Assembly: GCA_003212295.1 (NCBI GenBank)
Contig: QCQC01000004.1
Span: 1-61,234, forward strand
Length of the DNA stretch: 61,234 nt
Direction of reading: 5' to 3'
Source of the DNA: Pelagibacteraceae bacterium AG-447-E22
GTDB lineage: Bacteria > Pseudomonadota > Alphaproteobacteria > Pelagibacterales > Pelagibacteraceae
A program made the position numbers and the translations under genes. A model generated the notes under the pieces. That model searched no databases, was not told where the DNA came from, and saw nothing but the letters and a program-made list of their open reading frames with translations. Below, piece by piece: positions 1 to 8,483 of the stretch. The stretch's first letter is position 1; each line of letters opens with the position of its first letter.

Positions 1-297
1 ATGGATTTTTATCAAAAAAATCCATCCGCACTTTCAAGCTTAAGAGGAACTGTATATGAAGAAAAAATTATTAAGCTGATCAAAGAAAAAGCAAAAGTTA
101 ATAAAAAAGAAATTTCAAAAGATGAGGCAGAAAGAATTTTAAAACAGTCGCAAAATCAACAAAATGATAATAATGAGCGCTCAGATGATAAAAAATTAAT
201 AAAGAAAAAGGCTTTAGAAAAAAAAACAATTACTAAAAAAACTAAGCCAAAATCAACAAAAGCCAAATCTTCCTCAAAAAAAGTTAGCAAAAAGTAA
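1..297 (+). CDS. tig: Trigger factor, C-terminal fragment (cut by window edge)
   Basis: This is the last 98 codons of trigger factor, the ribosome-bound chaperone that meets nascent chains at the exit tunnel; the gene continues upstream of base 1, so the first ATG here is internal. The segment FYQKNPSALSSLRG followed by YEEKIIKLI matches the end of the helical C-terminal chaperone domain. It is followed by a tail of about 50 residues very rich in Lys, Ser and Thr that is probably disordered. The position directly before clpP-clpX-lon is the classical tig-clp-lon order and supports the call. The ribosome-binding and PPIase domains lie outside the window and cannot be checked. Confidence 0.9.
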   Translation: MDFYQKNPSALSSLRGTVYEEKIIKLIKEKAKVNKKEISKDEAERILKQSQNQQNDNNERSDDKKLIKKKALEKKTITKKTKPKSTKAKSSSKKVSKK

Positions 298-330
298 TCT
301 CAAGTTGTATAAGTAAAACGAATCAACTTT

Positions 331-941
331 ATGACTAATAAAATAGCAGAACATATGAGCAGTTTAATACCAATGGTTGTTGAGCAGTCAAGCAAAGGTG
401 AAAGAGCTTATGATATTTATTCAAGATTATTAAAAGAGAGAATTATTTTTTTAACAGGTCAAATAAATGATAACGTAGCATCTTTAGTAACTGCACAACT
501 TTTGTTTTAGAAGCAGAGGATCCAAAAAAAGAAATTTATTTATATATTAACAGTCCAGGTGGATTAGTAACTGCTGGTCTTGGTATTTATGATACAATGC
601 AATATGTTAAACCAAAAATTTCTACATTATGTATTGGTCAAGCAGCATCAATGGGATCTTTTTTATTGTCAGCAGGAAGCAAAGGAAAAAGGTTTTCATT
701 ACCAAATTCTAGGATTATGGTTCACCAACCTTCTGCCGGCTTTCAGGGTCAAGCAACAGATATCGAAATTCACGCTAATGAAGTTTTATCATTAAAGAAA
801 AGATTAAACGAAATCTATTCAAAACACACTGGTAAATCAGTTGATGAAATTAAATCTGCTCTTGAAAGGGATAACTTTATGACAGCAGACTCAGCTAAAT
901 CTTTTGGTTTGATAGACGAAGTTGTAGAAAAAAGATCTTAA
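331..941 (+). pseudogene. clpP: ATP-dependent Clp protease proteolytic subunit ClpP, interrupted by a single-base frameshift
   Basis: ClpP is the tetradecameric serine peptidase that degrades substrates unfolded by ClpX. The frame from ATG 331 reads [20 protein letters not shown] and runs through SLVTAQLLF, then hits TAG at 508-510. The rest of ClpP continues at once in the next frame ([19 protein letters not shown] onward) to TAA at 939-941. One extra T in the T4 run just before the TAG would give one continuous protein of about 203 residues, the normal length. The catalytic Ser (GQAASMGSF), His ([11 protein letters not shown]) and Asp ([14 protein letters not shown]) all lie after the break. 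The gene is either genuinely broken or, more likely, carries a sequencing or assembly error, because ClpX next door is intact. An internal ATG at 597 could start only a fragment lacking the N-terminal region. Confidence 0.9.
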
Positions 942-950
942 AACACAATA

Positions 951-1000
951 TATTGAGTCTTACTCAATAGAAACTTGATAAGTACGAGTCACTTATAATA
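951..1000 (+). promoter_or_regulatory. Hairpin and candidate -10 box in the clpP-clpX gap
   Basis: The 90-base gap between clpP and clpX holds a perfect 8-bp inverted repeat (951-958 with 962-969, 3-base loop). It is not followed by a T-run, so it is not a canonical terminator. Downstream, TATAAT at 994-999 is a good -10 match; the nearest -35-like element, TTGATA at 975-980, is only 13 bases away, which is short. Together these suggest separate transcription of clpX, perhaps after RNA processing, but this is inference from short motifs in very AT-rich DNA. Confidence 0.35.
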
Positions 1001-1031
1001 AAGTAAGTTTATTGATTCGTTATAAAATTTT

Positions 1032-2300
1032 ATGAGTACAAATAATAAAAACATTCTTTATTGTTCTTTCTGTGGAAAGAGTCAACACGAAGTAAGAAAA
1101 CTTATAGCTGGACCAACTGTATTTATTTGTGATGAGTGTGTTGAACTTTGTATGGATATTATAAAAGAGGAAAGCAAAGACACATTTGTTAAACATCAAG
1201 ATGGTTTACCTTCTCCAAAAGAAATTTGCTCAGTATTAGATGATTATGTAATTGGTCAAACGCACGCTAAAAAGGTTTTATCAGTTGCTGTACATAATCA
1301 TTATAAAAGATTAAATTATGAAAATAAAACTAGTAAAAATGTTGAGTTAGCAAAATCGAATATTCTTTTAGTTGGACCAACAGGTTGTGGAAAAACTTTA
1401 TTAGCACAAACACTCGCGAGGATTTTAGATGTTCCATTTACAATGGCTGATGCTACTACTTTAACAGAAGCTGGATATGTTGGTGAAGATGTTGAAAATA
1501 TTATTTTAAAGTTGTTACAAGCAGCCGATTACAATGTTGAGAAGGCTCAAAGAGGAATTGTTTACATTGATGAAGTAGATAAAATTAGTAGAAAGTCAGA
1601 AAACCCATCTATTACTAGAGACGTTTCTGGTGAAGGAGTACAGCAAGCTTTGTTAAAAATAATGGAAGGAACTATTGCGAGTGTTCCTCCTCAAGGGGGT
1701 AGAAAACATCCACAACAAGAATTTTTACAAGTTGATACAACAAATATTTTATTCATTTGTGGTGGAGCTTTTGCTGGTCTTGATAAAATAATTTCACAAA
1801 GAGACAAAGGCACTTCGATTGGCTTCGGAGCTGATGTTAAGAATACACAGGATAAAAAAACAGGCGAATGGATGAAAGGTCTAGAGCCTGAGGATTTATT
1901 AAAATATGGTTTAATCCCAGAATTTATTGGAAGGCTGCCAATGATTGCTACATTAGAAGATTTAGATGAAAAGTCTTTAATAAAAATACTTTTAGAACCA
2001 AAAAATTCTTTAACCAAACAGTATCAAGAGCTATTTAAACTTGATGGAGCAAAATTAACATTTAAAGATAATGCAATTAAAGAGATAGCCCTTAAAGCAA
2101 TACAAAAAAAAACTGGGGCAAGAGGTTTGAGATCAATATTAGAAAATATTCTTTTAAAAACTATGTATGAATTGCCAAGTCAAGAAAATATTCAAGAGGT
2201 AATAATTGACGCTTCTGCAGCAAAAGGTCAAACCCAACCGATCATTGTTCACTCAAAAACTGAGAACAAATCCAAAACAGATAAAACATCAGCGGCTTAA
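1032..2300 (+). CDS. clpX: ATP-dependent Clp protease ATP-binding subunit ClpX
   Basis: ClpX is the hexameric AAA+ unfoldase that feeds substrates into ClpP in the cytoplasm. The 422-residue length is normal. The N-terminal zinc-binding domain has Cys11, Cys14, Cys33 and Cys36. Walker A GPTGCGKT is at 115-122, the pore loop GYVG at 148-151 and Walker B IVYIDE at 176-181. An IGFGADV segment matches the IGF loop that docks on ClpP, so a working ClpP partner is expected despite the frameshift upstream. It is followed by lon after 60 bases. All key residues are present and nothing about the gene is unusual. Confidence 0.97.
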   Translation: MSTNNKNILYCSFCGKSQHEVRKLIAGPTVFICDECVELCMDIIKEESKDTFVKHQDGLPSPKEICSVLDDYVIGQTHAKKVLSVAVHNHYKRLNYENKTSKNVELAKSNILLVGPTGCGKTLLAQTLARILDVPFTMADATTLTEAGYVGEDVENIILKLLQAADYNVEKAQRGIVYIDEVDKISRKSENPSITRDVSGEGVQQALLKIMEGTIASVPPQGGRKHPQQEFLQVDTTNILFICGGAFAGLDKIISQRDKGTSIGFGADVKNTQDKKTGEWMKGLEPEDLLKYGLIPEFIGRLPMIATLEDLDEKSLIKILLEPKNSLTKQYQELFKLDGAKLTFKDNAIKEIALKAIQKKTGARGLRSILENILLKTMYELPSQENIQEVIIDASAAKGQTQPIIVHSKTENKSKTDKTSAA

Positions 2301-2360
2301 TATCCTTAATAAGTAAGAAAAAGGTATTGCAATATAAGTTATAATATCCATATTTATGGT

Positions 2361-4739
2361 ATGGACGTTAAAATTTCATTACCTTTATTACCGCTAAGAG
2401 ATATTGTGGTTTTTCCAAGTATGGTAATCCCATTGTTTGTTGGAAGAGATAAATCTATTTCAGCTTTAAATGAAGTGATGAAAAAAGATAAAAAAATAAT
2501 TTTAGTAACTCAAAAAAATTCAGAAATTGATGATCCTAAAAAGACAGATATTTTTATGTATGGATGTGAAGGAAGCATCCTTCAACTTTTAAAACTACCC
2601 GATGGAACTGTCAAAGTTTTAGTTGAGGGATTAAAAAGAGTTAAAATATTAGATTTTAAAGATAATGATAAATTTATTACATGTGATTATACACCCTATA
2701 ATGATATTCATGTTGAGGGTGAGGATTTGTATCCTTTGGCTGTTACAGCAGTAAGAAGATTAGAAAAATTAACTACAATAAATAAAAAAATATCTAGTGA
2801 AACAATCAGTAGTATTAAACAATTAAAAGATCCTTCACAAATAGGTGACAATATAGCCTCTCATATAACAGCTACAATTTCTGAGAAGCAACAAATATTT
2901 GAAACTGCTGATGTAAAGAAAAGATTAAACGCCATAATTAAGATTATGGAAAATGAAACTAGTATTATTGGTGTTGAAAAAAGAATTAGAGGAAGAGTTA
3001 AAACACAAATGGAAAAAACTCAAAGAGAATATTATTTAAATGAACAGTTGAAAGCCATTCAGAAAGAATTAGGAGAAATTGAAGATGGCAAAGATGAAAG
3101 TACAAGCTTAAATAAAGCAATTCTTAAAGCTAAAATGCCTAAAGAGGTTGAAAAAAAATGTTTACAAGAACTTAAAAAATTAAAAAACATGAGTCCGATG
3201 TCAGCGGAGGCAACAGTTGTAAGAAATTATTTGGATTGGATGACTGAACTTCCTTGGTATAAAAAAAGTGCAGTTGATATAGATTTAAAAAAAGCATTAG
3301 AAATCTTAGATAAAGATCATTTTGGATTAGAAAAAGTCAAAGAGAGAATAATCGAATTTTTAGCAGTCCAAAAAAGAATGGAAAAGATTAAGGGACCCAT
3401 CTTATGTTTAGTTGGACCTCCCGGAGTTGGTAAAACTTCTTTAGGAAAATCAATTGCAAAAGCTACAAATAGGGAATTTGTAAGAATGTCAGTTGGTGGA
3501 ATGAGAGATGAAGCAGAGATAAGAGGACATAGAAGAACCTACATAGGATCTTTACCAGGAAAAATAATTCAAATGATGAAAAAAGCTGGGACTAAAAATC
3601 CATTAATTTTATTAGATGAGATTGACAAGATTGGCAATGACTATAGAGGAGATCCGTCATCTGCTTTATTAGAGGCTTTGGATCCCGAACAAAATACAAC
3701 ATTTAACGATCATTATCTTGAGGTTGATTATGATTTATCGGATGTAATGTTTGTAACAACTGCCAACACTCTAAATATTCTTCCCCCATTATTAGATAGA
3801 ATGGAAGTTATAAGACTTGCTGGCTATACTGAAGATGAAAAAATAAATATTGCGAATAAATATTTGTTACCTAAACAAATAAAAGACAACGGTGTTAAAG
3901 AGAAAGAGATGAATTTAGCCAACGATATAATTAAAGAAATTATTCGTAGTTATACGAAAGAATCAGGTGTTAGGAATTTAGAGAGAGAAATTTCAAAAGT
4001 AGCTCGAAAAGTTGTTAAAAAAGTTGTTTCTGGAGAAGAAAAAGAAGTTAAGGTTAGTAAAGAAAACTTATCTGATTTTTTAGGTGTTCCAAAATTTAAA
4101 TCTGGTGAACTTGAAACAGAAGATAGAGTAGGAATAGTTACCGGTTTGGCTTGGACAGAATATGGTGGTGAAATTTTAAAAATAGAAACAGCAACAATGC
4201 CAGGGAAGGGCAGAATGCAAATTACAGGCAAACTTGGTGATGTGATGCAAGAGTCAGTTAAAGCAGCTAAATCATTTGTAAGATCAAAATGTCTAGAATA
4301 TGGTATTATACCTCCATTATTTGAAAAAAAAGATTTTCATATTCACGTACCAGAAGGAGCTACGCCTAAAGATGGCCCTTCTGCTGGAATAGGAATGGTA
4401 ACCTCAATAGTTTCTTCAATTACAAATATTCCTGTAAAAAGAGATGTTGCTATGACAGGTGAAGTTACACTAACTGGACAAGTATTACCAATTGGTGGAT
4501 TAAAAGAAAAATTAATTGCCGCTCATAGAGCAGGAATAAAAGAGGTTTTGATACCAAAAGAAAATGAAAAAGATTTGGTTGATATGCCAAAAAAAATAAT
4601 TGATGAAATCAAAATTACACCAGTTGAATATGCTGATGAAGTTTTAAAGATTGCTTTAACTAAACAACTTAAGAAAACTGAATGGGTTGAAGTTGATATG
4701 ACTAAAAAAGACGATAAATCTCAAGCTAGTATTCAATAA
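2361..4739 (+). CDS. lon: ATP-dependent protease La (Lon)
   Basis: Lon is a self-contained AAA+ serine protease that removes misfolded and regulatory proteins. The 792-residue sequence has the N-terminal substrate domain (about 1-200), a long coiled linker, Walker A GPPGVGKT at 352-359, Walker B LILLDE at 415-420 and the C-terminal protease domain. The Ser-Lys dyad is Ser674 in DGPSAG and Lys717 in the GGLKEK motif. The ATG lies 60 bases after clpX, and the order clpP-clpX-lon is standard. TATAAT at 2340-2345 could be a -10 box with a very short leader, but I see no -35 at proper spacing. The protein looks complete. Confidence 0.97.
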   Translation: MDVKISLPLLPLRDIVVFPSMVIPLFVGRDKSISALNEVMKKDKKIILVTQKNSEIDDPKKTDIFMYGCEGSILQLLKLPDGTVKVLVEGLKRVKILDFKDNDKFITCDYTPYNDIHVEGEDLYPLAVTAVRRLEKLTTINKKISSETISSIKQLKDPSQIGDNIASHITATISEKQQIFETADVKKRLNAIIKIMENETSIIGVEKRIRGRVKTQMEKTQREYYLNEQLKAIQKELGEIEDGKDESTSLNKAILKAKMPKEVEKKCLQELKKLKNMSPMSAEATVVRNYLDWMTELPWYKKSAVDIDLKKALEILDKDHFGLEKVKERIIEFLAVQKRMEKIKGPILCLVGPPGVGKTSLGKSIAKATNREFVRMSVGGMRDEAEIRGHRRTYIGSLPGKIIQMMKKAGTKNPLILLDEIDKIGNDYRGDPSSALLEALDPEQNTTFNDHYLEVDYDLSDVMFVTTANTLNILPPLLDRMEVIRLAGYTEDEKINIANKYLLPKQIKDNGVKEKEMNLANDIIKEIIRSYTKESGVRNLEREISKVARKVVKKVVSGEEKEVKVSKENLSDFLGVPKFKSGELETEDRVGIVTGLAWTEYGGEILKIETATMPGKGRMQITGKLGDVMQESVKAAKSFVRSKCLEYGIIPPLFEKKDFHIHVPEGATPKDGPSAGIGMVTSIVSSITNIPVKRDVAMTGEVTLTGQVLPIGGLKEKLIAAHRAGIKEVLIPKENEKDLVDMPKKIIDEIKITPVEYADEVLKIALTKQLKKTEWVEVDMTKKDDKSQASIQ

Positions 4740-4754
4740 ATTATTTTTAAAAAA

Positions 4755-4874
4755 ATGGAATTTTTTTTATTCATATTAATTTCTCTTTTTGTTATTTATT
4801 ATCTATTCAGACCTACATCAAAAGAGGAAAAAGATAATTTTAACTCCAAAAATAATTGGAGAGGTGGTTTTTAA
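4755..4874 (+). CDS. Small putative single-span membrane protein (39 aa)
   Basis: I do not recognise a family. An ATG 15 bases after the lon stop opens 39 codons: a hydrophobic N-terminal helix (MEFFLFILISLFVIYYLF, about residues 2-18), then a short polar tail with Lys, Asp and Asn ending NNWRGGF. The pattern of one transmembrane helix and a charged tail is that of many bacterial micro-proteins. Its position just behind lon suggests co-transcription. SAR11 genomes have little spare DNA, which makes a purposeless intact ORF here less likely, but AT-rich DNA also yields hydrophobic ORFs by chance. No function is proposed. Confidence 0.5.
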   Translation: MEFFLFILISLFVIYYLFRPTSKEEKDNFNSKNNWRGGF

Positions 4875-4907
4875 ATATTAACTGCATTTTATAACAACTA
4901 TTAAATC

Positions 4908-4935
4908 TTGACCTTAATAGCTTAAAAGATATAAC
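4908..4935 (+). promoter_or_regulatory. Candidate sigma70-type promoter for the tRNA pair
   Basis: TTGACC (4908-4913) and TATAAC (4930-4935) are separated by 16 bases and match the -35 and -10 consensus at 5 of 6 positions each. Transcription would begin near 4942, about 10 bases before the mature tRNA-Val. The -35 overlaps a 7-bp inverted repeat (4898-4904 with 4914-4920). This is the best-formed promoter in the window. Confidence 0.55.
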
Positions 4936-4951
4936 TCACTATTTTGGTTAT

Positions 4952-5027
4952 GGGCGGTTAGCTCAGTTGGTAGAGCATCTCGTTTACACCGAGGGGGTCA
5001 AAGGTTCGAGTCCTTTACTGCCCACCA
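4952..5027 (+). tRNA. tRNA-Val (anticodon TAC)
   Basis: A full cloverleaf of 76 bases can be drawn. The acceptor stem GGGCGGT pairs with ACTGCCC with one G-U pair, the D stem is GCTC/GAGC, and the anticodon stem TCTCG/CGAGG encloses loop TTTACAC with anticodon TAC. The T arm contains GGTTCGAGTCC, and the terminal CCA (5025-5027) is genomically encoded. It is followed 16 bases later by tRNA-Asp in the same orientation, so both are probably cut from one precursor. Confidence 0.95.
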
Positions 5028-5043
5028 AAAATGAATCATAAGT

Positions 5044-5120
5044 GGGGGTGTAGCTCAGTTGGTTAGAGCGATCGCCTGTCACGCGATAGGTCGAGGGTTC
5101 GAGTCCCTTCACTCCCGCCA
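5044..5120 (+). tRNA. tRNA-Asp (anticodon GTC)
   Basis: A 77-base cloverleaf: acceptor stem GGGGGTG pairs with CACTCCC, the D stem is GCTC/GAGC, and the anticodon stem ATCGC/GCGAT encloses loop CTGTCAC with anticodon GTC. The T loop contains GTTCGAGTCC, the discriminator base is G as usual for tRNA-Asp, and CCA (5118-5120) is encoded. It probably shares a transcript with tRNA-Val upstream. Confidence 0.95.
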
Positions 5121-5134
5121 CTTATCTTAATAAA

Positions 5135-5166
5135 TGTCAAAAAAAGCGATTTTTATTTTGTATAAT
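5135..5166 (+). promoter_or_regulatory. Candidate promoter for the nuo operon
   Basis: A perfect TATAAT at 5161-5166 sits 50 bases before the nuoA start codon. The only -35-like element is TGTCAA at 5135-5140, 20 bases upstream, so the -35 match is weak. It lies in the sole sizeable gap (95 bases) before a 23.7-kb run of same-strand genes, which makes a promoter here very likely even though the exact boxes are uncertain. Confidence 0.45.
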
Positions 5167-5215
5167 GTGACCTATCACCACTTCATCTAACTATAAAAAA
5201 TGATATATATTCTGC

Positions 5216-5584
5216 ATGACTGCGGAATTTTTAAAAGACTATTTACCTATAATAATTTTCCTATTTGTTGCTTTAGGTTTAAGTGCAGCATTTATAGTAA
5301 TTAATTTTATTTTATCACCAAAAAACCCTGATCCCGAAAAGCTATCTGCTTACGAATGTGGATTCGAACCCTTTCAAGATTCGAGGATGGAATTTGATGT
5401 CAGATTTTATTTGGTAGCTATTTTATTTATTATATTTGATCTTGAAATAGCATTTCTTTTTCCATGGGCTATCTCACTTGGAACTATTGGTTTTTTAGGT
5501 TTTATCTCAATGATGATTTTTTTATTTATACTCACTATAGGATTTATATATGAGTGGAAAAAAGGTGCATTAGATTGGGAATAA
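5216..5584 (+). CDS. nuoA: NADH-quinone oxidoreductase subunit A
   Basis: NuoA is a small membrane subunit of respiratory complex I (NDH-1), at the joint between the membrane arm and the quinone-binding peripheral arm. The 122 residues form three predicted transmembrane helices (about 11-31, 65-85 and 93-113). The conserved loop [10 protein letters not shown] between helices 1 and 2 and the acidic segment [11 protein letters not shown] in helix 2 are clear family marks. It opens a complete nuoA-N operon; nuoB follows after 12 bases. There is no obvious Shine-Dalgarno sequence before the ATG. Confidence 0.97.
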   Translation: MTAEFLKDYLPIIIFLFVALGLSAAFIVINFILSPKNPDPEKLSAYECGFEPFQDSRMEFDVRFYLVAILFIIFDLEIAFLFPWAISLGTIGFLGFISMMIFLFILTIGFIYEWKKGALDWE

Positions 5585-5596
5585 TTAATTTTTTAA

Positions 5597-6112
5597 ATGA
5601 ATAATAAATTAAATCAAGTACCAGAAGAATTTAAACAATTAGCTAAAGATTTTAGTGAAAAAGGTTTTATCACTACTTCAATGGATAATTTAATTAATTG
5701 GTCTAGATCTGGTTCCTTACACTGGATGACATTTGGTTTGGCATGTTGTGCTGTTGAAATGATGCAAACTGCTATGCCAAGATATGATTTAGAAAGATTT
5801 GGTGCTGCACCTAGGGGTTCACCAAGACAATCTGACGTTATGATTGTGGCTGGAACATTGACAAATAAAATGGCTCCAGCTCTCAGAAAAGTTTATGATC
5901 AAATGCCAGAGCCAAGATATGTGATATCTATGGGTAGCTGTGCAAATGGTGGTGGTTATTATCATTATTCTTATTCAGTAGTTAGAGGATGTGATCGAAT
6001 AGTTCCTGTTGACGTATATGTTCCTGGATGTCCACCATCTGCAGAAGCATTACTTTATGGAATAATGCAACTACAAAAGAAAATTAGAAATAAAGGATCT
6101 TTACAAAGATAA
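5597..6112 (+). CDS. nuoB: NADH-quinone oxidoreductase subunit B
   Basis: NuoB carries iron-sulfur cluster N2, which hands electrons to quinone in complex I. The 171 residues contain the N2 ligands: adjacent Cys50-Cys51 in [10 protein letters not shown], Cys115 in SMGSCANGG and Cys145 in VPGCPP. The short N-terminus before the Fe-S core is typical of alphaproteobacteria. It sits between nuoA and nuoC in the canonical order with gaps of 12 bases and 1 base, implying translation from one message. Nothing is missing. Confidence 0.97.
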   Translation: MNNKLNQVPEEFKQLAKDFSEKGFITTSMDNLINWSRSGSLHWMTFGLACCAVEMMQTAMPRYDLERFGAAPRGSPRQSDVMIVAGTLTNKMAPALRKVYDQMPEPRYVISMGSCANGGGYYHYSYSVVRGCDRIVPVDVYVPGCPPSAEALLYGIMQLQKKIRNKGSLQR

Positions 6113-6113
6113 A

Positions 6114-6719
6114 ATGAAAAACTTACTTGATTTAGAAAAAAAGATTAATTCTGAGTTAGCAACTAAAATTAAGAAAACTGAGATTAAGCACAATCAAATT
6201 TACATTGAAATTAACAAAAAAGATTTGATAGAAGTTTTGTTGTTTGTGAAAACAGATAAAGATACTAAATTTAGACAATTAATAGATGTTACAGCGGTAG
6301 ATTATCCTGAGGAAAAAGAAAGATTTAAAATTGTATATATGCTCTTAAGCCATGAGTTTAATCAGAGAATTATTATTAGTTATTATATTAGTGAAAATGA
6401 GGTCATACCTTCATTAACTTCAATTTTCCCATCTGCAAATTGGATGGAACGAGAAGTTTTTGATATGTATGGTATTAATTTTAAAGACCATCCTGATCTT
6501 AGAAGAATTCTTACTGATTATGGTTTTGAAGGTCATCCACTAAGAAAAGATTTTCCTTTAACAGGTCATACTGAAGTTAGATATAGCGAAGATAAAAAAA
6601 AGGTTGTCAGTGAACCTGTGAAATTAGAACAAAATTATAGGAATTTTGATTATGAGAGTCCTTGGGAAGGAACAAAATATATTAAAGATCAAACAGATAA
6701 CAATGACAAAAAAAATTAA
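6114..6719 (+). CDS. nuoC: NADH-quinone oxidoreductase subunit C
   Basis: NuoC is a peripheral-arm subunit of complex I that packs against NuoD near the quinone site (the 30-kDa subunit family). The 201-residue protein shows the family signature in its second half: [14 protein letters not shown], then HPDLRRIL and [10 protein letters not shown]. It is a separate gene here, not fused to nuoD as in E. coli, which fits alphaproteobacteria. The last codons overlap the nuoD start region (nuoD ATG at 6703), so translation of the two is probably coupled. Confidence 0.97.
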   Translation: MKNLLDLEKKINSELATKIKKTEIKHNQIYIEINKKDLIEVLLFVKTDKDTKFRQLIDVTAVDYPEEKERFKIVYMLLSHEFNQRIIISYYISENEVIPSLTSIFPSANWMEREVFDMYGINFKDHPDLRRILTDYGFEGHPLRKDFPLTGHTEVRYSEDKKKVVSEPVKLEQNYRNFDYESPWEGTKYIKDQTDNNDKKN

Positions 6720-7878
6720 AAATTTAAATTTAAACTTTGGGCCACAACATCCTGCTGCTCATGGAGTATTAAGACTTATTCTTGAACTAGATGGTGAAGT
6801 TGTTGAGAAAGCAGATCCTCATATTGGTTTATTACACAGAGGGACGGAAAAGTTAATTGAGAATAAAACATATATGCAAGCAGTACCATATTTTGATCGT
6901 TTAGATTATGTAGCACCAATGAATCAAGAACATGCATTTGCCTTAGCAATTGAAAAAATTCTTAATATTGAAGTTCCTATTAGAGCTCAATTAATTAGAG
7001 TAATGTTCTGTGAGATTGGAAGAATATTAAGTCATATTTTAAATGTCACCACACAAGCTTTAGATGTTGGTGCTTTAACGCCTTCTTTATGGGGTTTTGA
7101 GGAAAGAGAGACTTTAATGACATTTTATGAGCGCGCTTCAGGTTCAAGATTACATGCTAATTATTTTAGAGCAGGCGGAGTACATCAAGACCTACCAGCA
7201 GGATTAGAGGATGATATTGCAAAATTTTGTAAAACCTTCCCAAAAGTTATTGATGATTTAGAAAATTTATTAACTGATAATAGAATTTTTAAACAAAGAA
7301 ATGTTGATATAGGGATAGTTACAAAAGAAGATGCTATTGACTATTCATTTAGTGGTGTAATGATAAGAGGCTCAGGTATTCCTTGGGATCTTAGAAAATC
7401 TCAGCCGTATGATTGTTATGAACAATTAGATTTCAAAATTCCTGTAGGAAAAAATGGTGATTGTTATGATCGATATTTATGTAGAATTGAGGAAATGAAA
7501 GAAAGTGTTTCTTTAATTAAACAGTGTCTCTCAAAAATGGAAAAAGGTTCAATTAAAAGTTTGGATGGTAAAATAAATCCACCACCTAAAAAAGAATTAA
7601 AACAATCTATGGAAGCATTGATTCATCATTTTAAATTATTCACCGAAGGGTATCGTGTCCCGAAAGATGAAATATATACTGCTGTTGAAGCGCCAAAAGG
7701 TGAATTTGGTGTTTATTTAATTTCAGATGGTTCAAGTAAACCTTATAAATGCAAAATTAGAGCTCCTGGTTTTTCTCACTTACAGTCGATGGATTATTTA
7801 ATAAAAGGTCATATGCTTGCTGATGTTCCAGCAGTTCTTGGATCTTTAGATATAGTTTTTGGAGAGGTTGATAGATGA
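6703..7878 (+). CDS. nuoD: NADH-quinone oxidoreductase subunit D
   Basis: NuoD (49-kDa family) forms the quinone-reduction chamber of complex I together with NuoB. The protein starting at ATG 6703 has 391 residues and begins [20 protein letters not shown]. The frame is open further upstream to ATG 6646, but those 19 codons lie inside nuoC and are not family-like, so 6703 is preferred. Conserved features are [14 protein letters not shown] near the N-terminus, [12 protein letters not shown] shortly after, and the C-terminal end at DIVFGEVDR. It overlaps nuoC by 17 bases and nuoE by 4. Confidence 0.96.
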   Translation: MTKKIKNLNLNFGPQHPAAHGVLRLILELDGEVVEKADPHIGLLHRGTEKLIENKTYMQAVPYFDRLDYVAPMNQEHAFALAIEKILNIEVPIRAQLIRVMFCEIGRILSHILNVTTQALDVGALTPSLWGFEERETLMTFYERASGSRLHANYFRAGGVHQDLPAGLEDDIAKFCKTFPKVIDDLENLLTDNRIFKQRNVDIGIVTKEDAIDYSFSGVMIRGSGIPWDLRKSQPYDCYEQLDFKIPVGKNGDCYDRYLCRIEEMKESVSLIKQCLSKMEKGSIKSLDGKINPPPKKELKQSMEALIHHFKLFTEGYRVPKDEIYTAVEAPKGEFGVYLISDGSSKPYKCKIRAPGFSHLQSMDYLIKGHMLADVPAVLGSLDIVFGEVDR

Positions 7879-8483
7879 GTTTAAAAAGACCAGCCAAAAA
7901 TCAACCAGAAAATTTTAAATTTAATTCATCATCATTAGAGGAAGCAAATAATGTTATTTCTAAATACCCTAAGGGTAAACAACAAAGTGCAGTAATGGCA
8001 TTACTTTATATTGCACAAAGACAAAATGATAATTGGATACCTTTAGCTGCAATGAAATATATCGCAAAATTTTTAAATATGCCTTACATAAAAGTTTACG
8101 AAGTTGCCACATTTTACTCAATGTATAATTTATCTCCTGTAGGAAAATATTTTATTCAAGTTTGTACAACAACACCATGCATGATTAGAGGTGCAAATAA
8201 ATTAGTTGAGGCTTGTAAAGAAAAGATTTCACCAAACGAGTCTGAGCTATCAAGTGATAAAAGTTGTTCATGGATGGAAGTTGAGTGCTTAGGCGCATGT
8301 GTTAACGCACCTATGATGCAAATTAATGATCATTATTATGAAGACTTAGATAAAGAAAAAACTTTAGAAATTTTAGATAAAATTTTAAATGGTGAGACAC
8401 CTAGACCAGGTTCTTATAGAGGAAGAGTAAACAATGAACCTGAAAATAATAGAAAAACACTATTGGATGTAAAAAATGCTTAA
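7875..8483 (+). CDS. nuoE: NADH-quinone oxidoreductase subunit E
   Basis: NuoE (24-kDa family) is a thioredoxin-like subunit that carries a [2Fe-2S] cluster next to the NADH site. In this 202-residue protein the four ligands are Cys97 and Cys102 (VCTTTPC) and Cys138 and Cys142 (ECLGAC). The helical N-terminal domain includes [13 protein letters not shown], typical of the family. The ATG overlaps the nuoD stop by 4 bases and the 3' end overlaps nuoF by 8 bases, so tight translational coupling is likely. Confidence 0.97.
   Translation: MSLKRPAKNQPENFKFNSSSLEEANNVISKYPKGKQQSAVMALLYIAQRQNDNWIPLAAMKYIAKFLNMPYIKVYEVATFYSMYNLSPVGKYFIQVCTTTPCMIRGANKLVEACKEKISPNESELSSDKSCSWMEVECLGACVNAPMMQINDHYYEDLDKEKTLEILDKILNGETPRPGSYRGRVNNEPENNRKTLLDVKNA

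Noticed and set aside
495-515. Programmed -1 ribosomal frameshift in clpP
   Set aside because: Re-pairing of the P-site tRNA from TTT to GTT would be needed; no canonical slippery heptamer is present, so an error or true mutation is more likely.
597-941. A separate short gene starting at ATG 597
   Set aside because: It is the 3' part of clpP in the frame after the single-base deletion; the ClpP sequence continues upstream of this ATG.
1691-2017. Antisense ORF inside clpX, and similar antisense ORFs in lon, nuoG, proS, pyrG and trkA
   Set aside because: They mirror strongly conserved genes, have no family features and no ribosome-binding signals.
5140-5158. Terminator after tRNA-Asp: A-run, GCGA, T-run
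   Set aside because: The possible stem is made of A-T pairs only, which is weak; I could not separate it from the background of A and T runs.
6646-6702. Upstream start for nuoD at 6646
   Set aside because: The 19 extra codons overlap nuoC and do not resemble the NuoD family; ATG 6703 gives the expected N-terminus.
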